DNA of 64,000 nucleotides. It comes from Chitinophaga caseinilytica. GTDB lineage: Bacteria > Bacteroidota > Bacteroidia > Chitinophagales > Chitinophagaceae. The notes beneath the pieces are model-generated. The model was not told the DNA's origin, searched no databases, and saw nothing but the letters and a program-made list of their open reading frames with translations. Shown here piece after piece: positions 16,177 through 25,839 of the stretch. Position numbers and translations under genes: made by a program. The stretch covers positions 6,059,001 through 6,123,000 of the forward strand of contig NZ_CP150096.1 of the NCBI RefSeq assembly GCF_038396765.1, read 5' to 3'. Numbering within the stretch: position 1 is the stretch's first letter; the number at the start of each line of letters is the position of its first letter.

Positions 16177-17664
16177 TTATCGGTTCGACAATATTTGCTG
16201 GAGTTTGATTTTCCAATCTGCATACGCGTTTTGGTAGACGGTTTGTTTTTCGTCGGGCGAAATGGTAGCAAGGCAGTCCATTCCCCGGAAAGCTTCCCCG
16301 AAAGATGCGAAAACGCCCGCTCCTACCCCGGCTCCGCGCGCAGCGCCCTGGGCGCCGTCGGTATTGTACAATTCTATTTCGGCGCCGGTGGCGTTGGCGA
16401 AAGCTTCGCGGAAGAGGGGACTGAGGAACATATTCGCTTTTCCGGCGCGGACGCGGTTGATGCGCAGGCCCATGTCGCGCATGATGTCCATCCCGTACGC
16501 CAAAGCGAATACGATGCCTTCCTGGCCGGCGCGGAGCAGGTGCCCCTGGCTGTGGATACCGAAGTCGAGCCCATGCACGCTGGCGCCGGGGAGCCTGTTT
16601 TCGAGGATCCTTTCGGCTCCGTTCCCGAAGGGAAAAATGCGAAGCCCTTCCGCCCCGGGAGGCGCTTTTTCCGCCAGCTGGTTCATCCTGTCATAGGAAA
16701 TCCCGCCGGAAACCTGCCGCAGCCAGCTGTTGAGGATGCCCGTTCCGTTGAGGCACATCAGTACGCCGTTGCGGACTTCTTCCTCCGAATTATTGACATG
16801 CATAAAGGTATTGACACGGCTTTGCGCGTCGAACGCAGGCTGGTCGTGCACGGCGTACACCACGCCCGAGGTACCCGCTGTTGTGGCGGCTTCTCCGGGC
16901 TGGAGCACATTGAGGGAAAATGCGTTGTTGGGCTGATCGCCGGCGCGATAGGTCACGGGTGTGCCTTCCTGCAGGCCGAGCAATTCCGCCGCCGCCTTCG
17001 ACACGCGGCCCTGTTCGCCGAATGTGGGCACCACGGGCGCGAGGAGCGACGCATCGATATCATATAATTCCAGCAACCGGCCAGATACTTTCCTTTCCTT
17101 GAAATCCCAGAAAATACCTTCCGAAAGCCCGGAGTTGGTAGTGGCAGGAACGCCGGTGAGGCGCATGGCGATGAAATCGCCCGGCAGCATGATGTGCCGG
17201 ATTTTCGCATATAGTTCCGGCTCATTTTGCCGGACCCATCGGAGCTTGGAGGCCGTGAAATTGCCCGGCGAATTGAGGAGATGCGGCAGCGTATAGTCGT
17301 GACCGAGTTGCTGCGCGGCTTCGTCGCCGGTTTGTACGGCGCGGCTATCGCACCAAATTATCGATGGACGTAAAACTTCCAGCTTTTCATCCACACACAC
17401 CAGCCCGTGCATCTGGTAAGCGATGCCGATCCCTTTCACGGCCGAAGCGTCGAAAGGGAATTGTTGTTGCAGGCGGCGGGTGGCTTTTTGGACTTCCTCC
17501 CACCACATTTCCGGGTCTTGCTCCGCGAATCCCGGTTTGGGAACGCGGATGCGCAGCTCTTCGTCGGAGCCGGTGGCAGAAGCAAGGCAGCGCCCGCTCT
17601 CAACGTCGAGCAGGGCTGCCTTGATGGAAGAAGATCCGATATCGTAACCTAGTAAAAATGACAT
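16177..17664 (-). CDS. xylB: xylulokinase
   Basis: Phosphorylates D-xylulose to xylulose-5-phosphate, feeding the pentose phosphate pathway. A 495-residue FGGY-family sugar kinase. N-terminal [19 protein letters not shown] contains the catalytic-site phosphate loop, [16 protein letters not shown] carries the substrate region with MHGL, and [18 protein letters not shown] and [19 protein letters not shown] mark the C-terminal ATP domain. It lies 38 bases after the SSS transporter gene and 11 bases before xylA. Confidence 0.95.
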   Translation of the reverse strand: MSFLLGYDIGSSSIKAALLDVESGRCLASATGSDEELRIRVPKPGFAEQDPEMWWEEVQKATRRLQQQFPFDASAVKGIGIAYQMHGLVCVDEKLEVLRPSIIWCDSRAVQTGDEAAQQLGHDYTLPHLLNSPGNFTASKLRWVRQNEPELYAKIRHIMLPGDFIAMRLTGVPATTNSGLSEGIFWDFKERKVSGRLLELYDIDASLLAPVVPTFGEQGRVSKAAAELLGLQEGTPVTYRAGDQPNNAFSLNVLQPGEAATTAGTSGVVYAVHDQPAFDAQSRVNTFMHVNNSEEEVRNGVLMCLNGTGILNSWLRQVSGGISYDRMNQLAEKAPPGAEGLRIFPFGNGAERILENRLPGASVHGLDFGIHSQGHLLRAGQEGIVFALAYGMDIMRDMGLRINRVRAGKANMFLSPLFREAFANATGAEIELYNTDGAQGAARGAGVGAGVFASFGEAFRGMDCLATISPDEKQTVYQNAYADWKIKLQQILSNR

Positions 17665-17702
17665 GATCGTAGACGTGGTAAAAAGATGCTATCGAAAAAA
17701 AA

Positions 17703-19349
17703 CTACCAGAAAATGGTGTAAAGTGCTGTCAGGATACCGCAAATGATGATGGCGCCCACGGCGAAGCCTGGAGCCAGTTTGAACATGCCGGTATCGATCT
17801 GGAGCGCTTTCGGATTGTCTTTGCTTTTCGGGTCCATGAGGCTGATGATCACCATCAGCGCCACGATGATCACAAACACCCAGCCCATGCGGTTGATGAA
17901 CGGCAGGTCGGGGAAGATGAGCATGAGGGCTACAGACAGCGGAATGGCCAGCGCGGCGCCAACCAGTGCGGCGGCCGAGGTGGTGCGTTTCCAGAAGAAG
18001 CCCATGATGAAAATGGCGAACACGCCCGGAGAAATGAAGCCGGTGTATTCCTGGATGAACTGGAACGCCTGGTCGAGGTTCCCCAGTGCAGGCGCTACCA
18101 ACGCGGCGATGATGCAGGAAACTACGATGGCGATGCGGCCTACGTTCACCTGTTCGGCGTCTGTGGCTTCTTTCTTGAAGTGTTTCTTGTAAATATCCAG
18201 CGTGAAAATGGTGGCGATGCTGTTGGCCTTTCCGGCGAGGGAAGCCACGATGGCGGCGGTGAGCGCGGCGAACGACAAGCCTTTCAATCCGGCGGGGAGC
18301 AGATTGAGGAGGATGGGATACGCGCGGTCGGGTTTTACCTGTTTCACACCGTCTACCACGCCCTGCATTTCATCGGCGAACATGCCGTTTTTCCACAGTA
18401 CGTAGGTGGCGATGCCGGGCAGTACAACGATGATGGGCATGAGCAGTTTGAGGAAACCGGCGAAGAGGAGACCGTTGCGCGCGGTTTTAAGATCGGCGCC
18501 CAGTGCGCGTTGCGTGATGTATTGGTTGCAGCCCCAGTAATTGAGGTTCACGATCCACATCCCGCCGATGAGCACGGCCAGGCCGGGCAGTTCTTTATAG
18601 TTGGCGTTGCTCTTGTCGAAGATCATGTGGAAATGTTCGGGGGCTTTTTGCCGGAGGAGCCCAAGCCCGTCCCACATGCCATTCATCGTATTGGCAGCCG
18701 CTCCGGTAGACCCGCCGAAATGGTGGGACACCAGGTTCAGCGCCAGGTAAGTGGTGGCCAGCCCGCCGAGGATCAGGAAGAAAACCTGGATCACGTCCGT
18801 GAACCCGATCACCTTCATCCCACCCAGGGTGATGATGATGGCAAACACCGCAAGGCCGATCATGCAGGCCGTGAAACTAAAGCCAGAGATCGTGGAAACC
18901 GCCAGCGCACCCAGGTAGAGGATGGAGGTGAGGTTCACGAAAACGTACAGCAGCAGCCAGAAAACCGCCATGATGGTGGCCACCGTTCCGTTGTAGCGTT
19001 GACTCAGGAACTGCGGCATGGTGTAAATCTTGTTCTTCAGATAAATGGGCAAAAAGAAGATCGCGACCACGAGCAAGGTGGCGGCCGCCATCCATTCATA
19101 GGTGGAAATGGCCAGGCCCATCTTGAAGCCGGAACCGCTCATGCCGATGAATTGCTCCGCGGAAATGTTAGACGCGATGAGCGATGCGCCGATGGCCCAC
19201 CAGGTGAGGGAACCTTCGGCGAGGAAAAAATCTTTCGTGTCGGCGCTGGCCTTTCTTTTCCTGTTGTAAATGTAATAACCGTATCCGGCTACGATCACGA
19301 AGTAAATCGCGAACACGATGTAGTCGGATGTTACAAGTTGATGGTTCAT
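17703..19349 (-). CDS. sodium/solute symporter (SSS family), probable xylose transporter
   Basis: A 548-residue inner-membrane protein with about 14 hydrophobic segments. Family blocks are WWAIGASLIASNISAEQFIG near residue 50, KNKIYTMPQFLSQRYNGTVA, GFTDVIQVFFLILGG and LNYWGCNQYITQRALGA, all typical of SglT/SGLT-like sugar symporters. Position directly upstream of xylB, xylA and galM points to D-xylose as substrate, driven by sodium or protons; this is inferred from context. It is the first gene of the operon, separated from susD by a terminator. Confidence 0.9.
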   Translation of the reverse strand: MNHQLVTSDYIVFAIYFVIVAGYGYYIYNRKRKASADTKDFFLAEGSLTWWAIGASLIASNISAEQFIGMSGSGFKMGLAISTYEWMAAATLLVVAIFFLPIYLKNKIYTMPQFLSQRYNGTVATIMAVFWLLLYVFVNLTSILYLGALAVSTISGFSFTACMIGLAVFAIIITLGGMKVIGFTDVIQVFFLILGGLATTYLALNLVSHHFGGSTGAAANTMNGMWDGLGLLRQKAPEHFHMIFDKSNANYKELPGLAVLIGGMWIVNLNYWGCNQYITQRALGADLKTARNGLLFAGFLKLLMPIIVVLPGIATYVLWKNGMFADEMQGVVDGVKQVKPDRAYPILLNLLPAGLKGLSFAALTAAIVASLAGKANSIATIFTLDIYKKHFKKEATDAEQVNVGRIAIVVSCIIAALVAPALGNLDQAFQFIQEYTGFISPGVFAIFIMGFFWKRTTSAAALVGAALAIPLSVALMLIFPDLPFINRMGWVFVIIVALMVIISLMDPKSKDNPKALQIDTGMFKLAPGFAVGAIIICGILTALYTIFW

Positions 19350-19436
19350 ATTAGTATCAGTATAACGTGAAGTGGATTAGTGTGTCAAGATAACAACAAA
19401 TTTTTAATTGTTAAATCTACAGTTAAAAAAATGGGC

Positions 19437-19466
19437 AAAAAAAGGCCGGGCGTAGTAACGCCCGGC
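19437..19466 (-). terminator. terminator of the first susCD operon
   Basis: On the minus strand GCCGGGCGT, loop TACT, ACGCCCGGC (9-bp stem) are followed by a seven-T run. It separates susCD from the xylose symporter operon. Confidence 0.88.
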
Positions 19467-19497
19467 TTAAATAGTTCATTATCAGAATATTACTTCT

Positions 19498-20913
19498 TTA
19501 TTGCTGCCATTTCGGATGTTGTGCGATATTCTCGTTAGCGAAGATTTCCGCCTGCGGAATGGGCAGCCAGTATTCCCGGTCGTCTTGCGTCAGATTTACG
19601 GCATCCTGTGCCAGGGCAACGTCTTTCGGGCCGCGGTTGATCTGGCGGTTATTTCTCCGCAAGTCCACATAACGGGCCGCTTCAAAAGCCAGCTCCTTGA
19701 AACGTTCCTGGATCACGGCGTCGAGCAGTGCGGCCGCGGTGGGGAAGATTTCGGGGACATAGCCGGTGATGCGTGCCGTGCGCAGCGCATTGAGGTCTGC
19801 CGCTCCGGCTACAACGTTGGGAGTGGCTTTGCGCGCATTCGCTTCTGCGCGGATCAGGTACATTTCAGCGGTACGGAACAACTTGGCGTCTGCCAGGTTT
19901 ACAAGGGCCGCCTGCCCGCCCACGAATTTTATGGCCGTCCAGCGGGGCGCATCTACTGTTCCCAGGTTTCTGAAATAGTTCGCGAAGCGGATATCGTTTA
20001 CCGGATCGAACGACTCCATCAATTTAAACGAAGGCGCCCAGATGATGCGGCCGGTATTGTCGCGGTAGTTGACGCCAAGACGTTCCTCGCCGTTATCGCG
20101 TTTCAGTTTCCAGATCACTTCGGCGGTGGAAAGGTCTGTCCAGATATTGGGGAAAGCGGCAGCGGAAGCCAGCGGGCGGGCATCGATCACCTGGGTGGCG
20201 AAGTTGATGGCCGCATCATAGTTCTTTTGCAGCAGGGAAGCGCGGGCCTGGATGGCCGTTACGATCAGCGGATCGATGCGCTGGCGGTTCGTTACGACGT
20301 AGTTGGCCGGGAAAAGGCCTTTTGCGGCAACCAGGTCTGCATTGATCTGCTGGTAAACTTTCGACACCGCGTCGCGGGGAGGTTTGCTCAGTTTGGACTC
20401 GGTCATGACCGGTACGCCGGGCGATGCCGGTTCATAGTCCACGCTGTAATAGCTCAGCAGTTCCAGGTGACTGAACGCACGGAGGGCCAGCAGCTCGGCC
20501 TTCAGCCGGTTGCGGGTGACCAGCTCCTCGCCTGTGGCGGGAACCTGATCGATGACGGCGAGCACGCGATTGGCGCGGTCGATCACGTCGTAATATGCGC
20601 CCCATGCGGCGGCGGGCTCAGCAGAAGTGCCCGGGTCGTACTGCCAGCGCCAGGGGATCACGCCGCGGCCGGTATTGTTCTCACGCGGCATGGTAGCCTC
20701 GTCTGTGAGCAATGTGGTGATGTATTGCGTGGCGCCGTAGTTAAGGCCGGCGTAAACGCCCAATACACCGGTATTCAGCGCGGTTACGTTATTGAATGCG
20801 CCTTGCTGCGGAACGCGGTCCTGGGGTTTGATCCCGAGATCACCCAGGCAGCCCGTGCCCAGTAAAGCGACAGCGAGCAAAATATATGCGAGTTGATATG
20901 TTCTTCTTTTCAT
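19498..20913 (-). CDS. SusD/RagB-family outer-membrane glycan-binding lipoprotein
   Basis: A 471-residue lipoprotein with signal and lipobox LLGTGC near residues 17-22. SusD-family features are GVYAGLNYGATQYITTLLTD near the N-terminus, YYDVIDRANRVLAVIDQVP, a TPR-rich helical core (ELLALRAFSHLELLSYYS) and the C-terminal block ELAFEAARYVDLRRN, LPIPQAEIFANENI. It would cap the SusC channel and present oligosaccharides. It follows SusC by 17 bases. Neighbouring xylose genes suggest a xylose-containing glycan; this is inference. Confidence 0.94.
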   Translation of the reverse strand: MKRRTYQLAYILLAVALLGTGCLGDLGIKPQDRVPQQGAFNNVTALNTGVLGVYAGLNYGATQYITTLLTDEATMPRENNTGRGVIPWRWQYDPGTSAEPAAAWGAYYDVIDRANRVLAVIDQVPATGEELVTRNRLKAELLALRAFSHLELLSYYSVDYEPASPGVPVMTESKLSKPPRDAVSKVYQQINADLVAAKGLFPANYVVTNRQRIDPLIVTAIQARASLLQKNYDAAINFATQVIDARPLASAAAFPNIWTDLSTAEVIWKLKRDNGEERLGVNYRDNTGRIIWAPSFKLMESFDPVNDIRFANYFRNLGTVDAPRWTAIKFVGGQAALVNLADAKLFRTAEMYLIRAEANARKATPNVVAGAADLNALRTARITGYVPEIFPTAAALLDAVIQERFKELAFEAARYVDLRRNNRQINRGPKDVALAQDAVNLTQDDREYWLPIPQAEIFANENIAQHPKWQQ

Positions 20914-20930
20914 GATGTAAGTGCTTGAGA

Positions 20931-23900
20931 TCAGAAATTCAGTCGGAGACCGGCGGTGTACGTACGTGCGGCCGGATATTCAAACAGGCTGATGTTGTTA
21001 TTGTCTTCCGGGTCGAAACCTTTCCAGCTGGTGATGGTCAGGATATTCTGCGCCTGAACGTATACCTGTATCTTGCTGAAAATCCGGGTGCGCTCCAGCA
21101 GGCTGGCGGGCAGATCGTAAGACATGTTCAGGTTACGGAACCGCAGGTAGGAAGCGTCCTGGATATCTTTGGAATTGAAGCGGCGCGGATCGGAAGTGGA
21201 GGGAACGTCGGTGATATCGCCCGGTTTCCGCCAGCGGCGCAGCCAGTCTGTACCCTGGTTGGACGTAGCGAACGAGGGGTTGACGTTGAAGAAGTCTTCG
21301 TTGTTGAAGCGTTTGAAGCCCTGTGCGAAGGAGAACAGCGCCTCTACAGACAGCCCTTTCCAGCGGGCGCCCAGGTGGAAGCCTCCGGTAAACGGCGGGT
21401 TGAAGGTACCGAATTCGGCCACGCTCATCGTAGAAGCATTATACTGGGCATTCGGCACGATCTTGCCTTCGCGGTCGTAATACTGGCTGCGACCGGTTTC
21501 CGGATTCACGCCAGCCCATTTCACCATGTAGTGCGAACCCAGCGGCAGGCCTACGCGGATGATGGAAGTGCCCTGCTCAAATTCGTTCACCGCACCCAGG
21601 TTGGTCACTTCATTCTTGTTATAGTTGAAGTTGGCGCCTGCATACAGCGTGAAGTTGCGGGTGCGTACGATATCGCCGCTCAGGTCTACATCGATACCGC
21701 GGTTGCGAACGCTGCCGGCATTGATGCGGCGAACGGAGAAACCGGTGGTACGGGAAAGCTGTTCGTCCACGAACAGGTTATCGGTTACCCTGTTGTACCA
21801 GTCGAACGACAGGCTGATCCGTTTTTTGAACGCGCTCACATCAAAGCCCACGTTAAACTGCTTGGTGTATTCCCAATCGTAATTCGGATTGCCGATGGCG
21901 GCGGGCACTACGCCGGCGGCGCCTGCATACCGGGTGGGCGAATAGGTAGCCATGTACCCGAATGCGCCGGTGCTGGTGAACGCGAACGGTGTCGCGGAAA
22001 CGCCGTAGCTGGCGCGCAGGCGGAGCACATCCAGTTTTTCGGTAGCGTTGAACATGAAATCTTCTTTCAACACGTCCCAGCCAGCACCTACCGACCAGAA
22101 GTTATGCCAGCGGTTATCTTTCGGAACGGTGGAAGAACCATCGCGGCGGAAGGCCAGGTTCAGCGTATACTTGTCGGCGTAGCTGTAACGCCCCATAAAG
22201 ATGAAAGATGCAAGCCCCGTCCCGAACTTGCCGCCACCCAATACCGGGATGAAACCATTGGTGGAATTGCCCGGCGTGATACCGGCGGGCGTTTCGGGGA
22301 AGAGGCCGTTGATGCCGTAGCCGGTCATGGTGGAGTTGGAAGATTTGGTACGGATGAATTCGTAGATCAGCGACGCTTCATAATCGTGCTTGTTTTTATT
22401 CTCATGGAAGGTAAGCCCGTAGTTGCCCGTGAACTGCCAGTATTTATCAAAACCTTGTTGATAGGAGCCCTGGCGGCCGGTTTGCTGGCTTCCGGTGTAG
22501 GAGTCGGGGTTGATGTAGCGCGACAGGTCGTGCTGGCGGTAATCCATACCCATGGTGGTACGGGCATAGAGATTCTTCAGCAGGTCGTACCGCAGGTTCA
22601 TGCTCAGCGTTCCCTTGAGCTTATTGGTCTGGTTCGTGGTATTGAGCGTACGCTCCAGTGCATCCGATCCCTCGCGCAAATCGTATACACCGCCAAACCG
22701 GTCAGCGTTCCCGGAATGTACCAGCACGCCGTTGATATAGGGCGCTTCATACGGCAGGCCATAATATGCCGCCGCGAAGGTATTTACGACCGAAGAGGAG
22801 TTTTCATTTTCGATGCCGCTGACTTCGGAATAGCCGACCGCAGCGTTTACAGCGCCGGTGAAACGGTCGCCCTTAAAGTCTACGTTGGAGCGGAAGCTGT
22901 AGCGCGTCAATCCGGAACGGAGCGCGATACCTTCCTGGTTGAAGTAATTGAGGGATGTATAGAACCGGGTGTTTTCGTTCCCGCCGGAAAGGTTTACTTC
23001 GTGTTCCTGGAATTTCGCACGGTCGCGCAGGAAGATCTTGGACCAGTCGGTATTGATATTCCGGAGACTGTCCAGAATTTTCGCTCTTACTGCTTTGTCG
23101 GGCTCGGACGAGGCATCGTTTTTCGGGGAGAACTCCCATCCTACCCCAAATTCTTCTTCCTCTTCGAATTGGAGGCGCTGGTCGATATTCATGATATCGA
23201 ATTTCGGGCGGGTGCGCTCCGACCATCCGTACTGCGTTTTGGCGCCGAGGCGGAGTTTGCCGGCCTTACCGCGGCGGGTGGTGATAACGATCACGCCGTT
23301 TGCCCCGCGGGAACCGTAGAGCGCGGTGGCCGTCGCATCCTTGTATACGTTCACCGTTTCGAAGTCGGCCGCGTTCAATGTCGCGAACTCACCGCCTTCC
23401 AGGGCAATACCGTCGATAATGTACAACGGCGCGGTGGTGCCGCTGATCGAGCCCGGGCCGCGGATCACTACGCGGTTGGCCGTGCCCGGCTGGCCGCTGC
23501 CCGAAGTACTGTACAGGCCTGCAACACGGCCCTGCAGCATCTGGTCGAACGTGGCAGCGGGCACATCCTTGAGCTTTTCGCCGGAAACGGTCCCAACGGA
23601 ACCAGTGAACTTGCTGCGTTGCGTAGCGCCGTATCCGCTCACCACATATTCGCTCAGCTGCTTTTCATCTGCGCTCAGCGTCATATTGATCGTGGACTGG
23701 TTGCCGATAGCCACTTCGCGGGGCGTGTACCCCACAAACGAAAACACCAGCGTGCCGTTGGCCGGTGCAGTCAACTGGTAATCGCCATCGGAATTCGTAA
23801 CGGTACCCCGCGATGTACCTTTAATGGTTACGGTTACTCCGGGAAGAGGGGTTCCACCAAGACCATCGGTGACTCTGCCGGAAATGGAACGGTCTTGCGC

Positions 23901-23966
23901 GATGGCCGGTATACACGCCATCATCGCAAGCCATAGGGAAAGGACTTGCTTCATAATCATTCGCAT
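20931..23966 (-). CDS. SusC/RagA-family TonB-dependent outer-membrane transporter
   Basis: A 1011-residue protein. A signal peptide ends near ACIPAIAQ (residue 24), followed by a CarboxypepD_reg domain (ISGRVTDGLGGTPLPGVTVT), the TonB plug (VVSGYGATQRSKFTGSVGTV, VVIRGPGSISGTTAPLYIID, TALYGSRGANGVIVITTRRG) and a 22-strand-type barrel ending in LRLNF. It imports oligosaccharides with SusD and TonB energy. No N-terminal STN domain is seen, so control by an anti-sigma/FecR system is not indicated. The 5' region is unusually long and structured. Confidence 0.95.
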   Translation of the reverse strand: MRMIMKQVLSLWLAMMACIPAIAQDRSISGRVTDGLGGTPLPGVTVTIKGTSRGTVTNSDGDYQLTAPANGTLVFSFVGYTPREVAIGNQSTINMTLSADEKQLSEYVVSGYGATQRSKFTGSVGTVSGEKLKDVPAATFDQMLQGRVAGLYSTSGSGQPGTANRVVIRGPGSISGTTAPLYIIDGIALEGGEFATLNAADFETVNVYKDATATALYGSRGANGVIVITTRRGKAGKLRLGAKTQYGWSERTRPKFDIMNIDQRLQFEEEEEFGVGWEFSPKNDASSEPDKAVRAKILDSLRNINTDWSKIFLRDRAKFQEHEVNLSGGNENTRFYTSLNYFNQEGIALRSGLTRYSFRSNVDFKGDRFTGAVNAAVGYSEVSGIENENSSSVVNTFAAAYYGLPYEAPYINGVLVHSGNADRFGGVYDLREGSDALERTLNTTNQTNKLKGTLSMNLRYDLLKNLYARTTMGMDYRQHDLSRYINPDSYTGSQQTGRQGSYQQGFDKYWQFTGNYGLTFHENKNKHDYEASLIYEFIRTKSSNSTMTGYGINGLFPETPAGITPGNSTNGFIPVLGGGKFGTGLASFIFMGRYSYADKYTLNLAFRRDGSSTVPKDNRWHNFWSVGAGWDVLKEDFMFNATEKLDVLRLRASYGVSATPFAFTSTGAFGYMATYSPTRYAGAAGVVPAAIGNPNYDWEYTKQFNVGFDVSAFKKRISLSFDWYNRVTDNLFVDEQLSRTTGFSVRRINAGSVRNRGIDVDLSGDIVRTRNFTLYAGANFNYNKNEVTNLGAVNEFEQGTSIIRVGLPLGSHYMVKWAGVNPETGRSQYYDREGKIVPNAQYNASTMSVAEFGTFNPPFTGGFHLGARWKGLSVEALFSFAQGFKRFNNEDFFNVNPSFATSNQGTDWLRRWRKPGDITDVPSTSDPRRFNSKDIQDASYLRFRNLNMSYDLPASLLERTRIFSKIQVYVQAQNILTITSWKGFDPEDNNNISLFEYPAARTYTAGLRLNF

Positions 23967-24158
23967 TTAGATTTTGACTTTGTTAGTACATAGGGCTACA
24001 TGCAGGGTGTACGGGACATACGGGTTACTCACCTTTCCTGAAGCTGAGGAGAAGAAAGGTAAAATACTGCCACGGATGAAAAGTGCGTACAATTCTTACA
24101 TGCGCTGAATTAAAAAATTGGTAAAAGTGTAAAAATTGGATGAAATCTGGCTTTGCTC

Positions 24159-24258
24159 ACAGGAGACCACATTTTGGTTAATCACAATGCTAGGCTACAA
24201 ATAGTCGTTAGGGCATGGTCTCCCTCCTGTTACTCGATTTAGATTTGACACAAATGTA
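24159..24258 (-). promoter_or_regulatory. candidate promoter and structured long 5' leader of susC
   Basis: TACATTTG (24258 to 24251 on the minus strand) matches TAnnTTTG exactly, though a -33 element is not clear. It would give a leader of about 280 bases before susC. Inside, ACAGG and AGACCA (from the segment 24230-24216) can pair with TGGTCTCCTGT (24169-24159), with four unpaired bases between the two helices and a loop of about 46 bases. No leader peptide was found. The rest of 23967-24158 is AT-rich with no feature I can name. Confidence 0.4.
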
Positions 24259-24302
24259 ATGAATGTTCGTTCACAAGAAAAAAATTCCGTGTCATTAGAT
24301 AA

Positions 24303-24328
24303 AAAAAGCCAGCGGGCGCTGGCTTTTT
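24303..24328. terminator. bidirectional terminator after the GH29 gene
   Basis: AAAAAGCCAGC, loop GGGC, GCTGGCTTTTT form an 11-bp stem with T-runs on both strands, 24 bases after the GH29 stop. Confidence 0.85.
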
Positions 24329-24351
24329 CATTTTATGCGATGCGTTACCGG

Positions 24352-25821
24352 TTAACCGGCTTTCGTGATCTTGAACGTCCAGGCGTGCTCGCAGGGCGTT
24401 TCCTTCGCGGTGAGTTTCGGAACGGTTACGGTGATGCCTTTCGCGGTTTTCGTCCACTTCAGATTGCCGGGCCTGCCCAGCATCTGCACCGTGGTACCGC
24501 TGGCGGGCGTAACGCCGTTGATCTCCAGTACGCCTTCCGGCATTACCGGTGCGATGGCGTACACCACATCTCCCTTGCGGGTGAAGAACAGTTCTTTGCG
24601 GGCGTATCCCGGCGCGGGGTCTACCGTTTGCTTCAGGAGCACTTCGGCGCTTACGTATCCCTGGTGCTTGGGCTGCTCGCGGCTGCCGGCGGTCCATTGC
24701 ACCGGGGTTTTCCAGGCACGGGTATCATAGATCGCTTCTCCGTTCACATCCAGCCACTTCCCGATCTGCAGCAATCTTTCCTGCATGATGGGCGGGATCT
24801 TGCCGTGCCCGTCGGGCCCGATGTCGAGCAACAGATTGCCGCCGCTGCTCACGATGTCGAGCAGCAGGTAAATGAGCGACTGCGCGCTGTTGTAATCTTC
24901 GATATCCTCGTTACGGTTATATCCGAAAGAATACCCCATGCCACGGCACTCTTCCCAGGGCTTGCTGAACGTTTTCCCGACTTCGTACTCCGTCGTGAAA
25001 TATCCGCCGTGATGCTGCCGGATGCCTTTGCCCCAGCGGTCGTTCACCACTACGGTACTTTTCACCGGCGATTCGTTATACAGCCAGGTGAGGAACTCGC
25101 GCGATTTCCAGAGCGTATCGGTCTGGTCCCATTCGCCGTCGGGCCACACGATATCCGGCTGGTACCGGTTCACGAGGTCTTTCAGCTGGGGGATCATGTG
25201 GGAGTCGACATACTCGTCGTATTTTTTGTTCGCGTACAGCGGGTTATACCATTCGTACAGCGAATAATAGAAGCCCATTTTCACAGGGGTCTTCTTCACC
25301 GCAGCGGTCAGATCGCCGAGCACATCGCGTTTGGAAGCCGCGTCCATGGCGTTCCATGGGCGACCGAAGGCTTTCGTCGCTTCCTTGCTGGGCCACAGCG
25401 CGAAGCCGTCGTGATGTTTGGAAGTGAGCACTACGTATTTGGCGCCCGATTTTTCGAAGAGTTTCGCCCAGGCATCGGGGTCGAAGTCTTCGGCTTTGAA
25501 AAGATCAGCGAACTGGTAATACGAAAAATCCTTTCCGTACACGCTGTTGTGATGATCAAGCACCGCGGTGGTGCCGTTTTGCCCGTTGCCGTACGTCTTG
25601 CCCGACTGCAGCCAGTGCTGGTACCATTCGGAATACACGCCCTTAGGCGCCCATGCCGGAACGGAATACACGCCCCAGTGAATGAATATCCCGAATTTCG
25701 CGTTCTCGAACCAGGCGGGGACCGGCCTGCTATCCAAAGATTCCCAGGTGGGCTTGTACTGCGCCATGGCGGTTGCCGGGAGCAGCGCCCATACCAGGAG
25801 CTTCAGCCATTTTCTCATCAT
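24352..25821 (-). CDS. GH29 alpha-L-fucosidase
   Basis: A 489-residue secreted enzyme (signal MMRKWLKLLVWALLPATAMA). GH29 signatures are WFENAKFGIFIHWGVYSVPA at about residues 37-56, KYVVLTSKHHDGFALWPSK, and PDIVWPDGEWDQ, where the Asp is the expected nucleophile; SGGNLLLDIGPDGHGKIPP follows. A C-terminal beta domain lies after about residue 390. It releases terminal L-fucose from glycans by a retaining mechanism. It sits 18 bases after the GH95 gene, so two fucosidases of different linkage preference are probably co-expressed. Confidence 0.93.
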   Translation of the reverse strand: MMRKWLKLLVWALLPATAMAQYKPTWESLDSRPVPAWFENAKFGIFIHWGVYSVPAWAPKGVYSEWYQHWLQSGKTYGNGQNGTTAVLDHHNSVYGKDFSYYQFADLFKAEDFDPDAWAKLFEKSGAKYVVLTSKHHDGFALWPSKEATKAFGRPWNAMDAASKRDVLGDLTAAVKKTPVKMGFYYSLYEWYNPLYANKKYDEYVDSHMIPQLKDLVNRYQPDIVWPDGEWDQTDTLWKSREFLTWLYNESPVKSTVVVNDRWGKGIRQHHGGYFTTEYEVGKTFSKPWEECRGMGYSFGYNRNEDIEDYNSAQSLIYLLLDIVSSGGNLLLDIGPDGHGKIPPIMQERLLQIGKWLDVNGEAIYDTRAWKTPVQWTAGSREQPKHQGYVSAEVLLKQTVDPAPGYARKELFFTRKGDVVYAIAPVMPEGVLEINGVTPASGTTVQMLGRPGNLKWTKTAKGITVTVPKLTAKETPCEHAWTFKITKAG

Positions 25822-25839
25822 ATGTGGTTTTATTTTTTT

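Noticed and set aside
20925..23936. A 1003-codon open frame on the plus strand opposite the first susC
   Set aside because: Its protein has no recognisable motif and is His/Arg/Val-rich, as expected from the antisense of GC-rich codons; the minus-strand SusC is unmistakable. The same holds for the long plus-strand frames at 25903-28236, 30882-32540, 2062-3687 and 53525-55033.
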